Below are positions 16,716-25,744 of a stretch of DNA of 64,000 nt, one piece after another (the first letter of the stretch is position 1; every line of letters begins with the position of its first letter). Position numbers and translations under genes: made by a program. Below the pieces are notes generated by a model, which worked only from the letters and a program-made list of their open reading frames with translations, was not told the origin of the DNA and made no database searches. Origin of the DNA: JBGMEA01 sp963674555 (lineage in GTDB: Bacteria > Bacillota > Clostridia > Eubacteriales > Anaerofustaceae); NCBI GenBank assembly GCA_963674555.1, contig OY771429.1, positions 1 to 64,000 on the forward strand, written 5' to 3'.

Positions 16716-17404
16716 ATGTATTGGTATTGGGATAATACTTTTTTGATTTTGATCCCTGGGATATTGCTGGCGTTATACGCACAGATTAGGATCAGCAGCA
16801 CATATGCAAAGTATAATGAAATAAAGAACGTTAAAGGCATTAGCGGTTACGAAGCCGCAAGAATGATATTAGATCGCAACGGTATGCATAATGTTCCGAT
16901 CCAAACGATCAGCGGCAAATTGAGCGATAATTTCGATCCACGGACGAATACTTTGAATTTGTCAGAAAAAGTATCCAAGGATCGCTCGATCGCAGCGATC
17001 AGTATTGCTGCGCATGAGTGTGGACACGCATTACAACATCAAGAAAACTACGGACCGATCCGACTACGAAGCGTATTGGTGCCTGTCGTCAGAGTATCGT
17101 CGATCCTTTCTTGGATATTGATCATCGCAGGATATATCATGGGTATATTTGAGATGACGACTATTGGAATCATATTTTTCAGCACCATGGTGGTATTTCA
17201 ATTAGTTACATTACCTGTCGAATTCAATGCTTCACAACGCGCGCTTGTCCAATTGGAAACAGCGGGCATAGCTACGCAGACAGAGGCTTACGGCGCTCGA
17301 AAGGTATTGTGAATGCCGCAGCTTTTACGTATGTTGCAGCAACACTGGTTGCATTACTGCAGTTGTTTAGGATCATTATGTTGTTCAGCGGAAGACGACG
17401 ATAA
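16716..17404 (+). pseudogene. Neutral zinc metallopeptidase YugP, frameshifted near the 3' end
   Basis: The protein starts MYWYWDNTFLILIPGILLALYAQ (membrane segment) and carries the zinc motif AHECGHALQHQ near residue 105 and two further membrane helices. This is the DUF2227/YugP family of membrane-bound metallopeptidases. The frame stops at 17312, but the family-typical C-terminus NAAAFTYVAATLVALLQL runs on in another frame from about 17310 to TAA at 17402-17404. Adding one A to the AAA run at 17299-17301 joins them. About 30 residues are lost if the shift is real. The active site is upstream of the break. The place between fmt and rsmB is the conserved Firmicute order. Confidence 0.75.
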
Positions 17405-17465
17405 GATATAAAAGTTATTGTATATAGGATTCTAGATCGCAGAGATATAAAAGAGGAGCGATTAT

Positions 17466-18809
17466 TTGAAAAAAAACATATCCCCTGCAAGAACAACAGC
17501 GTATAAGATATTAAATGATGTATTGGGAAATAAAGCTTTCAGCAATATTTCGGTCAATGCGAATCTAAATCTATCGTTAAAAAACGAAAAGGACCGCAGG
17601 CTTGCTGTTCATATCGTATACGGTACGCTTAAAAAAAAGAATAGACTTGAAAAAATATTGACTGAACTGTCAAATATTCCGATCGATAAGATCAATCCGA
17701 GTGTGCGGATCATTTTATTTATGAGTATCTATCAGATCGCATATATGTCGAAGATCCCCGAATATGCGCTGGTTAACGATGCCGTTAATATGTGTAAATT
17801 CTATGGCAATCATTCGGCGGCTTCGTTTGTAAATGCAGTCCTTCGCAATGCATTGCGAAGAAAAAATAAATTGATCGAGAAAGAAAATGATTTTCTTGAT
17901 CTTATGTATTACGAATACGGGTTTCCGAAATGGATCACACGATCCTTACAAAAACATTACACGGAAGATTTTTTGTTGCAATACGCTAAAGCATCCGAAG
18001 AAGCACCGGATGTTTTTGTTCGTGTCAACACCTTAAAAATTCAAAAAGATATGTTGAAAGAATCTTTGGCAGAGCAAAATATACATGTGCAATCCACATA
18101 TGTACCGGAAACTTTGAAAGTGTTGAGTGATAGAAATATTTTTTCGGATGATTCGTATCGTAACGGCTGGTTTTACGCGCAGGATCTTTCCGGCGTAATA
18201 TCCGGGTATGCACTTGATCCTCAAAAAGAGGATAAGATCATAGATCTGTGCAGTGCACCCGGCGGAAAAAGTTTTAATGCCGGTATTTTATCATTTAACA
18301 GCGATATCCTTTCTTGTGATATCAATACGACTAAATTAGATTTAGTCAAACGTAGCGCGAAGCAATTAGGTCTTTCGGGGATCAAAGTTGTAAAACGAGA
18401 TGCCACGATACGCAATGAAAAAGAAGAGGGGATGTATGACAGAGTTATTTGCGATGTTCCTTGCTCGGGCTTGGGTGTTATCAAAAGGAAACCTGAGATA
18501 TTATATCGATTGACCGAAGAACATATATCCAATCTTCTGGATCTGCAACAGAAAATATTAACGGTCGGTCTGAGTTACTTAAAAAAAGGCGGAACATTGC
18601 TTTATTCGACATGTACATTGAACCCTGAAGAAAATATGGGGATCGTCGAATCGGTAATCAAACAACATAATAACATTGAATTGGTTCCGATAGAGCTACC
18701 TTTTCAATTGAAAGCACAACATAAAGAAATGAAATCAGGCAGTTTATTATTGGATCCGATGCATGATGATTGCGATGGTTTCTTTATGGCCAAACTAACA
18801 AAGAAATAA
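17466..18809 (+). CDS. rsmB: 16S rRNA (cytosine-967 C5) methyltransferase RsmB
   Basis: The 447-residue protein has an N-terminal NusB-like domain (ARTTAYKILNDVL ... NAVLRNALR) and a SAM-dependent methyltransferase domain with DLCSAPGGKSFNAG, the catalytic DVPCSGLGVIKRKPE and the second cysteine region YSTCTLNPEEN. It methylates C967 of 16S rRNA. The start is TTG 17466 after GAGGAG. Full length. It is followed by rlmN after 10 bases. Confidence 0.93.
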   Translation: MKKNISPARTTAYKILNDVLGNKAFSNISVNANLNLSLKNEKDRRLAVHIVYGTLKKKNRLEKILTELSNIPIDKINPSVRIILFMSIYQIAYMSKIPEYALVNDAVNMCKFYGNHSAASFVNAVLRNALRRKNKLIEKENDFLDLMYYEYGFPKWITRSLQKHYTEDFLLQYAKASEEAPDVFVRVNTLKIQKDMLKESLAEQNIHVQSTYVPETLKVLSDRNIFSDDSYRNGWFYAQDLSGVISGYALDPQKEDKIIDLCSAPGGKSFNAGILSFNSDILSCDINTTKLDLVKRSAKQLGLSGIKVVKRDATIRNEKEEGMYDRVICDVPCSGLGVIKRKPEILYRLTEEHISNLLDLQQKILTVGLSYLKKGGTLLYSTCTLNPEENMGIVESVIKQHNNIELVPIELPFQLKAQHKEMKSGSLLLDPMHDDCDGFFMAKLTKK

Positions 18810-18819
18810 GGGAAGAAAA

Positions 18820-19842
18820 TTGAAAAAAACTTTAGCGGGAATGTTCCCGAATGAAATAGAAACATTGCTCTCAGATACTTTTGGTCAACCGAAGTACAGG
18901 GCAAAACAAGTACAAGAATGGATGAATAAAGCGACTGATATCATGGATATGAGCAATTTGCCGCTTTCTTTACGTGAAAAACTATCAGAAACATATGATC
19001 TGTCAGCTTTAACGATCGAAGAAAAATATATCGAAAAAGAAAGTGATACGTACAAATACCTTTTACAGACAAAAGATGGTATAATAATTGAATGCGTATT
19101 GCTTTGTTATGAGCATGGAAATACACTTTGTGTTTCTTCTCAGGCAGGTTGTCGTATGGGGTGTGGTTTTTGTGTTTCAGGAGAAGACGGGTTGCTACGT
19201 AATTTAAGTGCCGCAGAAATGATTTCTCAAATTTATTGTGTTATGCAAGACACGGGAAATCAGATAACTAATATCGTTATGATGGGTAGCGGTGAACCTT
19301 TCGATAATTACGATGAAGTGATTCGATTTATTCGTCTGATCAATGATCCCAACGGACTTCAAATAGGCATTCGGCATATTACTGTTTCAACATGCGGGAT
19401 CATACCAGGCATCGAAAGATTGACTGAAGAAGGTCCTTATATTAATTTATCGGTATCAATGCATTCTCCGCATTCAAGTATGCGTGAAGAGATGATGCCT
19501 TGTGAAAAGGCTTATCCGATACAACAAGTTGTAAATGCATGTAATGATTACCGCAGCAGATCGGGACGCAGGATCACGTACGAATACAGTGTGATAGAGG
19601 GACTCAACGACACGCAGTGGTGTGCGGACGGGATCTACCGATTATTAAAAGGTACGGATGCACATATAAATTTGATCGATATCAACGTCGGCAACGGAAG
19701 ATATAAAGAAAATAAAACACATGCTATATATGAATTTGCTAAGAAACTTGATCAGCTTAATATCAATTATACGATCAGAAGAAAATTAGGCAGCAGTATC
19801 AATGCCGCTTGCGGTCAATTAAAAAGCAAATTTGTGAAATAA
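18820..19842 (+). CDS. rlmN: 23S rRNA/tRNA adenine-C2 methyltransferase RlmN
   Basis: The 340-residue radical SAM enzyme has the cluster motif CRMGCGFC near residue 112, MGSGEPFDNY (SAM contact) and conserved cysteines, one in VSTCGIIPG and one near the C-terminus (INAACGQL). Those act in the double-displacement mechanism that methylates A2503 of 23S rRNA and A37 of some tRNAs. The start is TTG 18820 with GGGAAG upstream. RlmN starts a signalling and ribosome gene run (stp, prkC, rsgA) in the usual Firmicute order. Confidence 0.93.
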   Translation: MKKTLAGMFPNEIETLLSDTFGQPKYRAKQVQEWMNKATDIMDMSNLPLSLREKLSETYDLSALTIEEKYIEKESDTYKYLLQTKDGIIIECVLLCYEHGNTLCVSSQAGCRMGCGFCVSGEDGLLRNLSAAEMISQIYCVMQDTGNQITNIVMMGSGEPFDNYDEVIRFIRLINDPNGLQIGIRHITVSTCGIIPGIERLTEEGPYINLSVSMHSPHSSMREEMMPCEKAYPIQQVVNACNDYRSRSGRRITYEYSVIEGLNDTQWCADGIYRLLKGTDAHINLIDINVGNGRYKENKTHAIYEFAKKLDQLNINYTIRRKLGSSINAACGQLKSKFVK

Positions 19843-19860
19843 TTGCTTTCGGGAGACAAT

Positions 19861-20586
19861 ATGAACATCGCAGGAAAAACGAACCTGGGACTGGTACGAA
19901 AAAATAATCAAGACAGATATTTGATCGTTGATCGGGATGATGAAATAGGTGTTTTTTGTGTCGCTGATGGGCTTGGCGGACATCGCGCAGGTGAAGTTGC
20001 CAGCACTTTGACAACAGAAGAACTCAAATCTTTTTTTCTTGATCGTTCCAAAGAAAATATTTTAGATCATAAAGATGATATTATTAAACATATACAAGAT
20101 ATTAACCGTGTTGTTTATACGAAATCTTGCGAAGAATCAAAGCTAAGTGGAATGGGAACTACTTTAACATTAGCGATAGCGGACAAAAGTACATGTATGA
20201 TTTTTCAAATAGGGGATAGCAGAGCTTATCTTATAAATGATACAATCAAGCAGATAACAAAGGATCATTCTTTGGTGCAATATATGATAGATCAGGGTCA
20301 GATCACTAAAGAAGAAGGTCTCACTCACCCTAAAAAAAATATCATCACACGCGCATTGGGAACAGATCATAGCGTTCAAGTGGATTTGATAGAAATACCC
20401 ATTAAAACTGATGATAAGATATTATTATGTAGTGACGGATTGACCAATAATGTAGATGATCAAAAAATACTTCAAATCGTTACGCAATACGATACAAAAT
20501 CAGCTGTCGATCATCTGATCGATGAAGCCAACAGCAACGGCGGGACCGATAATATAACTGTTGTGCTTTACGCAGGTAGTAGGTGA
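19861..20586 (+). CDS. stp: PP2C-type Ser/Thr protein phosphatase (Stp/PrpC)
   Basis: The 241-residue protein shows the PP2C metal-binding motifs: GLVRKNNQD, VADGLGGHRAGEVAS, MGTTLT, IGDSRAYL, CSDGLTNNV and GGTDNITVV. It reverses phosphorylation by the kinase encoded next. ATG 19861 is chosen over the upstream TTG 19843 because GGGAGAC precedes it at the right distance. The gap to prkC is 4 bases, so the two are translated together. Confidence 0.93.
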   Translation: MNIAGKTNLGLVRKNNQDRYLIVDRDDEIGVFCVADGLGGHRAGEVASTLTTEELKSFFLDRSKENILDHKDDIIKHIQDINRVVYTKSCEESKLSGMGTTLTLAIADKSTCMIFQIGDSRAYLINDTIKQITKDHSLVQYMIDQGQITKEEGLTHPKKNIITRALGTDHSVQVDLIEIPIKTDDKILLCSDGLTNNVDDQKILQIVTQYDTKSAVDHLIDEANSNGGTDNITVVLYAGSR

Positions 20587-20590
20587 TAGC

Positions 20591-22447
20591 ATGATAATCG
20601 GTAAAATATTAGAAGAAAAATATGAAATACTCGAACAGATCGGTCAAGGCGGAATGGCTTATGTATATAAGGCAAGAGATCTGCGACTCGATAGATTTGT
20701 TGCTGTCAAAGTTCTTAAAAATGAATTCATGGAAAATGAAGAATTCTTAAAGAAATTTTTAAGAGAAGCGCAAGCCGACGCAAAGCTGGCACATCCGAAT
20801 ATCGTCAATGTTTATGATGTAGGGATACAAGATGGCTATTACTATATCGTCATGGAATATATCGACGGTAGCACGTTAAAAAATTATATCAAAACCAAAA
20901 AACGCATAACAGCGCAAGAAACCGTTACGATCATTTCAGCTGTAGCATCCGGTTTAGCGCATGCACATAACAATAATATCATCCATAGAGATGTTAAACC
21001 GCATAATATTCTGCTGACTTCTTCAAAAATGGCAAAAGTTGCGGATTTTGGTATCGCGCGTGCGATCACGTCTTCGACTGTAACCGCAACCGAAGAAGCT
21101 TTAGGCAGCGTTCATTATATTTCTCCGGAACAGGCACGAGGCGGATTTTTAGATGCACGATCGGATCTGTATTCGCTTGGAATCATGATGTATGAAATGC
21201 TTACGGGAGAACTTCCGTATGATGCCGATACACCGGTAGCTGTGGCTTTAAAACATGTCCAAAATAATGTTGAAGCCCCGAGCGGGATCATCAAAACGAT
21301 ACCCGAGAATCTAAATCAGATTGTCCTGAACTTAACCAGAAGAAAAGCTGATGATCGCTATCAAAGCGCGGAAGATCTGCTCAACGACTTGAAACTTGTG
21401 GAAAACGATCCAAACGCTAAAATATTACCGACCTATGATACTGCAGATCATCCTGTGCCCAAAAAGACGAAGAAAACAACCAATAAGAAAACAAAAGAGC
21501 GAAAACGTGTTTTTAAGAACAAGAGAATTATGGTTATCTTCATTTTATGTGCCATCAGTTTGGGCATAATCGCTTCCTTTTTGCTTGCAAATTATCTCGC
21601 GCCGAAAGTCACAGTTCCCGATGTTACCGGGCTGTCGATTGCAGATGCGTCTTTAGCACTTGAAAAACTTGGTTTGGATTATGAGATCGAAAAAGAATTC
21701 AGCAAGGATGTAGCAAAGAATTTTGTGATCAGTCAAACTCCCGAAAAAGATATTGAGATCCGTACGAATGTCATTGTCCAACTGCTTATAAGTTTAGGAC
21801 CGGACACAGCCACGATCCCTAATGTTATAGGCATGTCAAAAATGGAGGCTGAAAGTGATATAACCAATGCGGGATTTGTGGTAAAAGAATATATTTATGA
21901 ATTTAATGATGAATATGAAAAAGGTATCGTCTATTATCAAAATCCATTTGGTGATACAGAAGCTAAACAAGGCGAGGAGATCATTTTATATATCAGTAAC
22001 GGAAAAGATACGGTGATCATGCCGAAGCTAACGAATAATACCTTGAATCAAGCAAAAAGTTTAATTATTGAAAACGGACTTATTGTAGGCACGGTTACAT
22101 ATGAAATCAGTGACAGTTTTGAAGAAGGTATGGTCATGCAGCAAACACCTGCGGCATTTATGGAAGTTGAAAAAGATACTGTCGTTGATCTTGTTGTAAG
22201 TTTAGGCAAAGAGAGTTCCAAAACAGTTCGAATAGACTTAAAAAACCATACTACTGCTGATGACCCTGATCAAGTGTTGGTTAGAATAGATCTTATGGAT
22301 ACGGATGGCAGCAATGTTGTAACTATCTATTCGAAAATAAAGAATAAAGATGACAAGATATACGTGAGTATGACAGGCACAGGAACAAAATATTATATAG
22401 TATATATCGATGATAAAGAACGAGCAAAATTACAGGTGAGTTTCTAA
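20591..22447 (+). CDS. prkC: Membrane Ser/Thr protein kinase with three PASTA domains (PrkC)
   Basis: The 618-residue protein has an N-terminal kinase domain: GQGGMAYVYKA P-loop, VAVKVLK, catalytic HRDVKPHNIL, DFGIA and GSVHYISPEQARGG. A basic juxtamembrane stretch and one membrane helix (IMVIFILCAISLGIIASFL) follow. Outside the cell three PASTA repeats begin about TVPDVTGLSIADA, TIPNVIGMSKMEA and IMPKLTNNTLNQA, then a C-terminal extension. PrkC-type kinases sense muropeptides or lipid II and control cell wall metabolism. ATG 20591 is used; the longer frame overlaps stp. Confidence 0.94.
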   Translation: MIIGKILEEKYEILEQIGQGGMAYVYKARDLRLDRFVAVKVLKNEFMENEEFLKKFLREAQADAKLAHPNIVNVYDVGIQDGYYYIVMEYIDGSTLKNYIKTKKRITAQETVTIISAVASGLAHAHNNNIIHRDVKPHNILLTSSKMAKVADFGIARAITSSTVTATEEALGSVHYISPEQARGGFLDARSDLYSLGIMMYEMLTGELPYDADTPVAVALKHVQNNVEAPSGIIKTIPENLNQIVLNLTRRKADDRYQSAEDLLNDLKLVENDPNAKILPTYDTADHPVPKKTKKTTNKKTKERKRVFKNKRIMVIFILCAISLGIIASFLLANYLAPKVTVPDVTGLSIADASLALEKLGLDYEIEKEFSKDVAKNFVISQTPEKDIEIRTNVIVQLLISLGPDTATIPNVIGMSKMEAESDITNAGFVVKEYIYEFNDEYEKGIVYYQNPFGDTEAKQGEEIILYISNGKDTVIMPKLTNNTLNQAKSLIIENGLIVGTVTYEISDSFEEGMVMQQTPAAFMEVEKDTVVDLVVSLGKESSKTVRIDLKNHTTADDPDQVLVRIDLMDTDGSNVVTIYSKIKNKDDKIYVSMTGTGTKYYIVYIDDKERAKLQVSF

Positions 22448-23326
22448 ATGTTATCGGGGATCATCATTAAAGGGATCGGTAGTTTTTATTATATCCTTGA
22501 AGATACCAGCAAAAATGTTTTTCAATGCAGAATGCGCGGTTCTTTTCGAAATACAGACGTAACACCGATGATCGGTGACAGAGTACGATTTATACCGGGC
22601 GAAAATAACACTGACGGTACGGTAGAAGAAATCTTACCGAGAGAGAGTTGTTTAACTCGACCCGCAATCGCAAACGCAACACAATGTGTGATCGTTTGTG
22701 CGCTCAAACAGCCGAATATTTCTACTGTGTTGTTAGATAAAATGTTGATCAATAATGAAATTTCAGGATTAAAATCTATCATATGCTTTAATAAAGCAGA
22801 TTTAGTGGATAAGAAATATATTGATTCTGTAATGGATATTTATCGCAAAAGCGGTGCAGTTCTGATAGCAACCAGTACAAAGACGGGAAGAGGGCTTAAC
22901 GCTCTTTTAGATCTGTTACGTGATCAAATTACCGTGTTCAGTGGTGTGTCTGGGGCAGGGAAATCAACTCTTTTAAATGGATTTATTTCTGACAGAGAAA
23001 TTGAGATAGGTGAGATCAGTGAGAAGCTTAAAAGAGGAAAACACACGACAAGACACAGTGAATTGATCGTACTTGATAACGGTGCATATATTTTTGATAC
23101 ACCGGGATTTTCGGATTTATCCCTTTCTATTGACGCTGATGAACTTTGGAAATATTATAATGAATTTTACGAATATTCGGATTGTAAGTATCATTCTTGT
23201 TTGCATCTGAAAGAACCGGGTTGTTCGGTCAAAAAAGCTGTAGAAGAAGGATATATCAGTTTGGTAAGGTATGAAAATTATAAGATCATTTATGAGCAGC
23301 TCAAGAAAAACGAGAAAAAATATTAG
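22448..23326 (+). CDS. rsgA: Small ribosomal subunit biogenesis GTPase RsgA
   Basis: The 292-residue protein has an N-terminal OB-fold, circularly permuted GTPase motifs (NKADL before GVSGAGKSTLLNG and DTPGFSDL) and a C-terminal zinc knuckle (CKYHSCLHLKEPGC). It checks maturation of the 30S subunit decoding centre. The gene begins at the base after the prkC stop. In Bacillus the next gene is rpe; here it is absent and thiN follows. Confidence 0.94.
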   Translation: MLSGIIIKGIGSFYYILEDTSKNVFQCRMRGSFRNTDVTPMIGDRVRFIPGENNTDGTVEEILPRESCLTRPAIANATQCVIVCALKQPNISTVLLDKMLINNEISGLKSIICFNKADLVDKKYIDSVMDIYRKSGAVLIATSTKTGRGLNALLDLLRDQITVFSGVSGAGKSTLLNGFISDREIEIGEISEKLKRGKHTTRHSELIVLDNGAYIFDTPGFSDLSLSIDADELWKYYNEFYEYSDCKYHSCLHLKEPGCSVKKAVEEGYISLVRYENYKIIYEQLKKNEKKY

Positions 23327-23338
23327 TGGGTAATTAAA

Positions 23339-23983
23339 GTGAAAGTGTTGATCGTATCGGGAGGGGATCCTCCATCAAAAAGTCTATTTGAACTTATCAA
23401 GCGTGATTTTGCCCCTGATAATATCATTGCTGTTGATTCGGGTGCAAACGCACTATACGAATACAATACTGTTCCTGATTTTATTATCGGAGACTTTGAT
23501 TCGATCGATCAAGTGGTTTTGAAGCATTATAAGACTCGCTCAAAAGTAATACGTTATCCGATCGAAAAGGATGAAACGGATACCGAATTGGCCATTCGCA
23601 AAGCAGTAAAATTGAAAGCCGGTGAAGTCGTCGTATTGGGCGCTACAGGTTCTCGACTCGATCATACGCTTGGAAATATCTTTCTTTTAAAAAGAGCAAA
23701 AGAATTCAGCATTAAGTGTACACTGATCGATGATAGGCAAGAAATATCTTTAATGAATGATAAAAAAGAGTTTTTCTCGATGCAAGGTAAGACTGTATCC
23801 CTTATATCTCTTTCTGAAAAAGTAATGGATATACGCACAGAAGGTTTTTATTATCCTTTGAATGGAGAAGTTCTGACTTTCGGTGAAACCAGGGGCATCA
23901 GTAATATCATTAACGCAGAGTATGCATCGGTTCAAATCGGTGCGGGTGAGCTGTTGGTTATAGTAAATCTATCAGTAGATTAA
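23339..23983 (+). CDS. thiN: Thiamine pyrophosphokinase
   Basis: The 214-residue protein matches thiamine pyrophosphokinase: AVDSGANALYEYNTVPDFIIGDFDSID and KDETDTELAI (ATP and Mg sites), then LGATGSRLDHTLGNI, and a C-terminal thiamine-binding beta domain (GLRTRGISN-like FGETRGISNII). It makes TPP from thiamine. The start is GTG 23339. It closes the long housekeeping operon; the terminator begins at its stop codon. Confidence 0.92.
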   Translation: MKVLIVSGGDPPSKSLFELIKRDFAPDNIIAVDSGANALYEYNTVPDFIIGDFDSIDQVVLKHYKTRSKVIRYPIEKDETDTELAIRKAVKLKAGEVVVLGATGSRLDHTLGNIFLLKRAKEFSIKCTLIDDRQEISLMNDKKEFFSMQGKTVSLISLSEKVMDIRTEGFYYPLNGEVLTFGETRGISNIINAEYASVQIGAGELLVIVNLSVD

Positions 23984-24018
23984 ACGATATTATGAATATT
24001 TAAGTAATATCGTTTTTT
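23983..24018 (+). terminator. Terminator of the rpoZ-thiN operon
   Basis: The stem AACGATATT / AATATCGTT is followed by six T residues (24013-24018). The 3' end of thiN forms the left arm. Confidence 0.75.
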
Positions 24019-24067
24019 GATTGTTTGTTATTTAAAATATAATCTCATTGAAGATTATAATTAACGT

Positions 24068-24096
24068 TTGATTCGTTTTTTTATTTATGCTATAAT
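24068..24096 (+). promoter_or_regulatory. Promoter of the ABC-F gene
   Basis: TTGATT (24068-24073), a 17-base spacer and TATAAT (24091-24096) precede the ABC-F start by about 35 bases. Confidence 0.7.
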
Positions 24097-24131
24097 GAAA
24101 CGCTTATTGTGAAAAACACTTTGGAGGAATC

Positions 24132-25715
24132 ATGTTAACAGTTACAGATCTCAGTTTAAGCTTTGGTGCCGATACATTATTTAAGGATGTTGATATTAAA
24201 TTCAATCCGGGAAATTGTTACGGAATTATAGGCGCGAACGGAGCGGGAAAATCTACATTTTTAAAAATATTATCCGGAGATATCGAACCATCTACCGGTA
24301 ATGTCTCTATGTCTGAAAAAGACAGGATGTCTGTATTACAGCAAGATCATTACGCTTTTGATGCTTATGAAGTGTTGGATGTCGTTATTATGGGAAATAA
24401 ACGATTGTATGAGATCGGAAAAGAAAAAGAAGCGATCTATTCAAAAGCAGATTTTACAGAAGAAGACGGCATTTTGGTTTCTGAACTTGAAAGTGAATTC
24501 GCAGAAATGAACGGTTGGGAAGCAGAATCGGATGCTGCGAAGCTTTTACAAGGGCTCGGTATCACTGAGGATAAATTCCAAACACCAATGTCCGCATTGG
24601 CTGAAAACGAAAAAGTGAAAGTCCTTTTGGCACAAGCGCTGTTCGGTGAGCCCGATATCGTACTTTTGGATGAACCTACAAACGGACTGGATATCGCTTC
24701 GGTAAGTTGGCTTGAAGATTTCTTATTGGATTTTCAGGGTACGCTTATTGTTGTGTCGCATGACAGACATTTTCTAAATACGATCTGTACGCATATTGTC
24801 GATATCGATTATTCAAAGATCAAGCTATATGTCGGAAACTATGAGTTTTGGTATGAATCCAGTCAGTTGATGCAACGTATGATCAAAAATCAAAACAAAA
24901 AGAATGAAGAGAAAATAAAAGAGCTTCAGAATTTTATCGCGAGATTCTCCGCAAATAAATCAAAATCCAGGCAGGCGACTTCTCGCAAGAAATTGATTGA
25001 AAAATTAACAGTCGAAGAAATGCCGGCATCTTCCAGAAAATATCCTTTTGTCGGATTTGAAATGGATAGGGAAGCAGGTAAAGAGATCCTTGCTGTCGAA
25101 CATCTAACAAAATCTGTCGACGGCGTGAAAATATTGGATAATATCTCATTTAGACTAAATAAAGGCGATAAAGTTGCCTTTGTGGGTGAAGACAGTATCG
25201 CAAGCACGCTGTTATTTAAAATATTGATGGGCGAAATAGAACCGGATGAAGGCACATTCAAATGGGGCGTAAGCACAACACAAAGTTATTTGCCTGCTGA
25301 TAATACAGCATTTTTCGAAGGCAGTAAATTAAACATTATAAAATGGTTGGAACAGTATTCTAAAGATACGACAGAATCTTATTTAAGAGGCTTCTTAGGA
25401 CGGATGCTTTTTTCAGGCGATGAAGTTTATAAACAAGTCAGTGTCTTATCAGGCGGAGAAAAAGTTCGATGCATGCTTTCAAGAATGATGCTATTCGGCG
25501 CAAATGTTTTGGTTATGGATCATCCGACAAATCATTTGGACCTTGAATCTATCACAGCCTTAAATAACGGGTTGATCGCATTCAAAGGAAATATTATTTT
25601 TTCATCTCACGATCATGAGTTTATTCAGACTGTTGCCAATCGCATCATGGAAATTACACCTGATGGATTTATTGATAAAATGACGACCTACGATGAATAT
25701 ATCGGACAGGCATAA
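24132..25715 (+). CDS. ABC-F family ATPase (YkpA/YbiT-like)
   Basis: The 527-residue protein has two ABC domains and no membrane segment, so it is an ABC-F ribosome-associated ATPase rather than a transporter. Domain one has Walker A GANGAGKST, signature LAENEK (a departure from LSGGE) and Walker B VLLDEPTNGLD. The helical linker (NKKNEEKIKELQNF) follows. Domain two is degenerate: its P-loop reads VGEDSIASTLL without the Lys, its signature is LSGGEK and its Walker B is VLVMDHPTNHLD with His for Glu. ABC-F proteins act at the ribosomal E site; some resist antibiotics. TTTGGAGGAA precedes ATG 24132. Substrate unknown. Confidence 0.9.
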   Translation: MLTVTDLSLSFGADTLFKDVDIKFNPGNCYGIIGANGAGKSTFLKILSGDIEPSTGNVSMSEKDRMSVLQQDHYAFDAYEVLDVVIMGNKRLYEIGKEKEAIYSKADFTEEDGILVSELESEFAEMNGWEAESDAAKLLQGLGITEDKFQTPMSALAENEKVKVLLAQALFGEPDIVLLDEPTNGLDIASVSWLEDFLLDFQGTLIVVSHDRHFLNTICTHIVDIDYSKIKLYVGNYEFWYESSQLMQRMIKNQNKKNEEKIKELQNFIARFSANKSKSRQATSRKKLIEKLTVEEMPASSRKYPFVGFEMDREAGKEILAVEHLTKSVDGVKILDNISFRLNKGDKVAFVGEDSIASTLLFKILMGEIEPDEGTFKWGVSTTQSYLPADNTAFFEGSKLNIIKWLEQYSKDTTESYLRGFLGRMLFSGDEVYKQVSVLSGGEKVRCMLSRMMLFGANVLVMDHPTNHLDLESITALNNGLIAFKGNIIFSSHDHEFIQTVANRIMEITPDGFIDKMTTYDEYIGQA

Positions 25716-25744
25716 TAGTATATCAAAATATTATAGGAGTGTTT

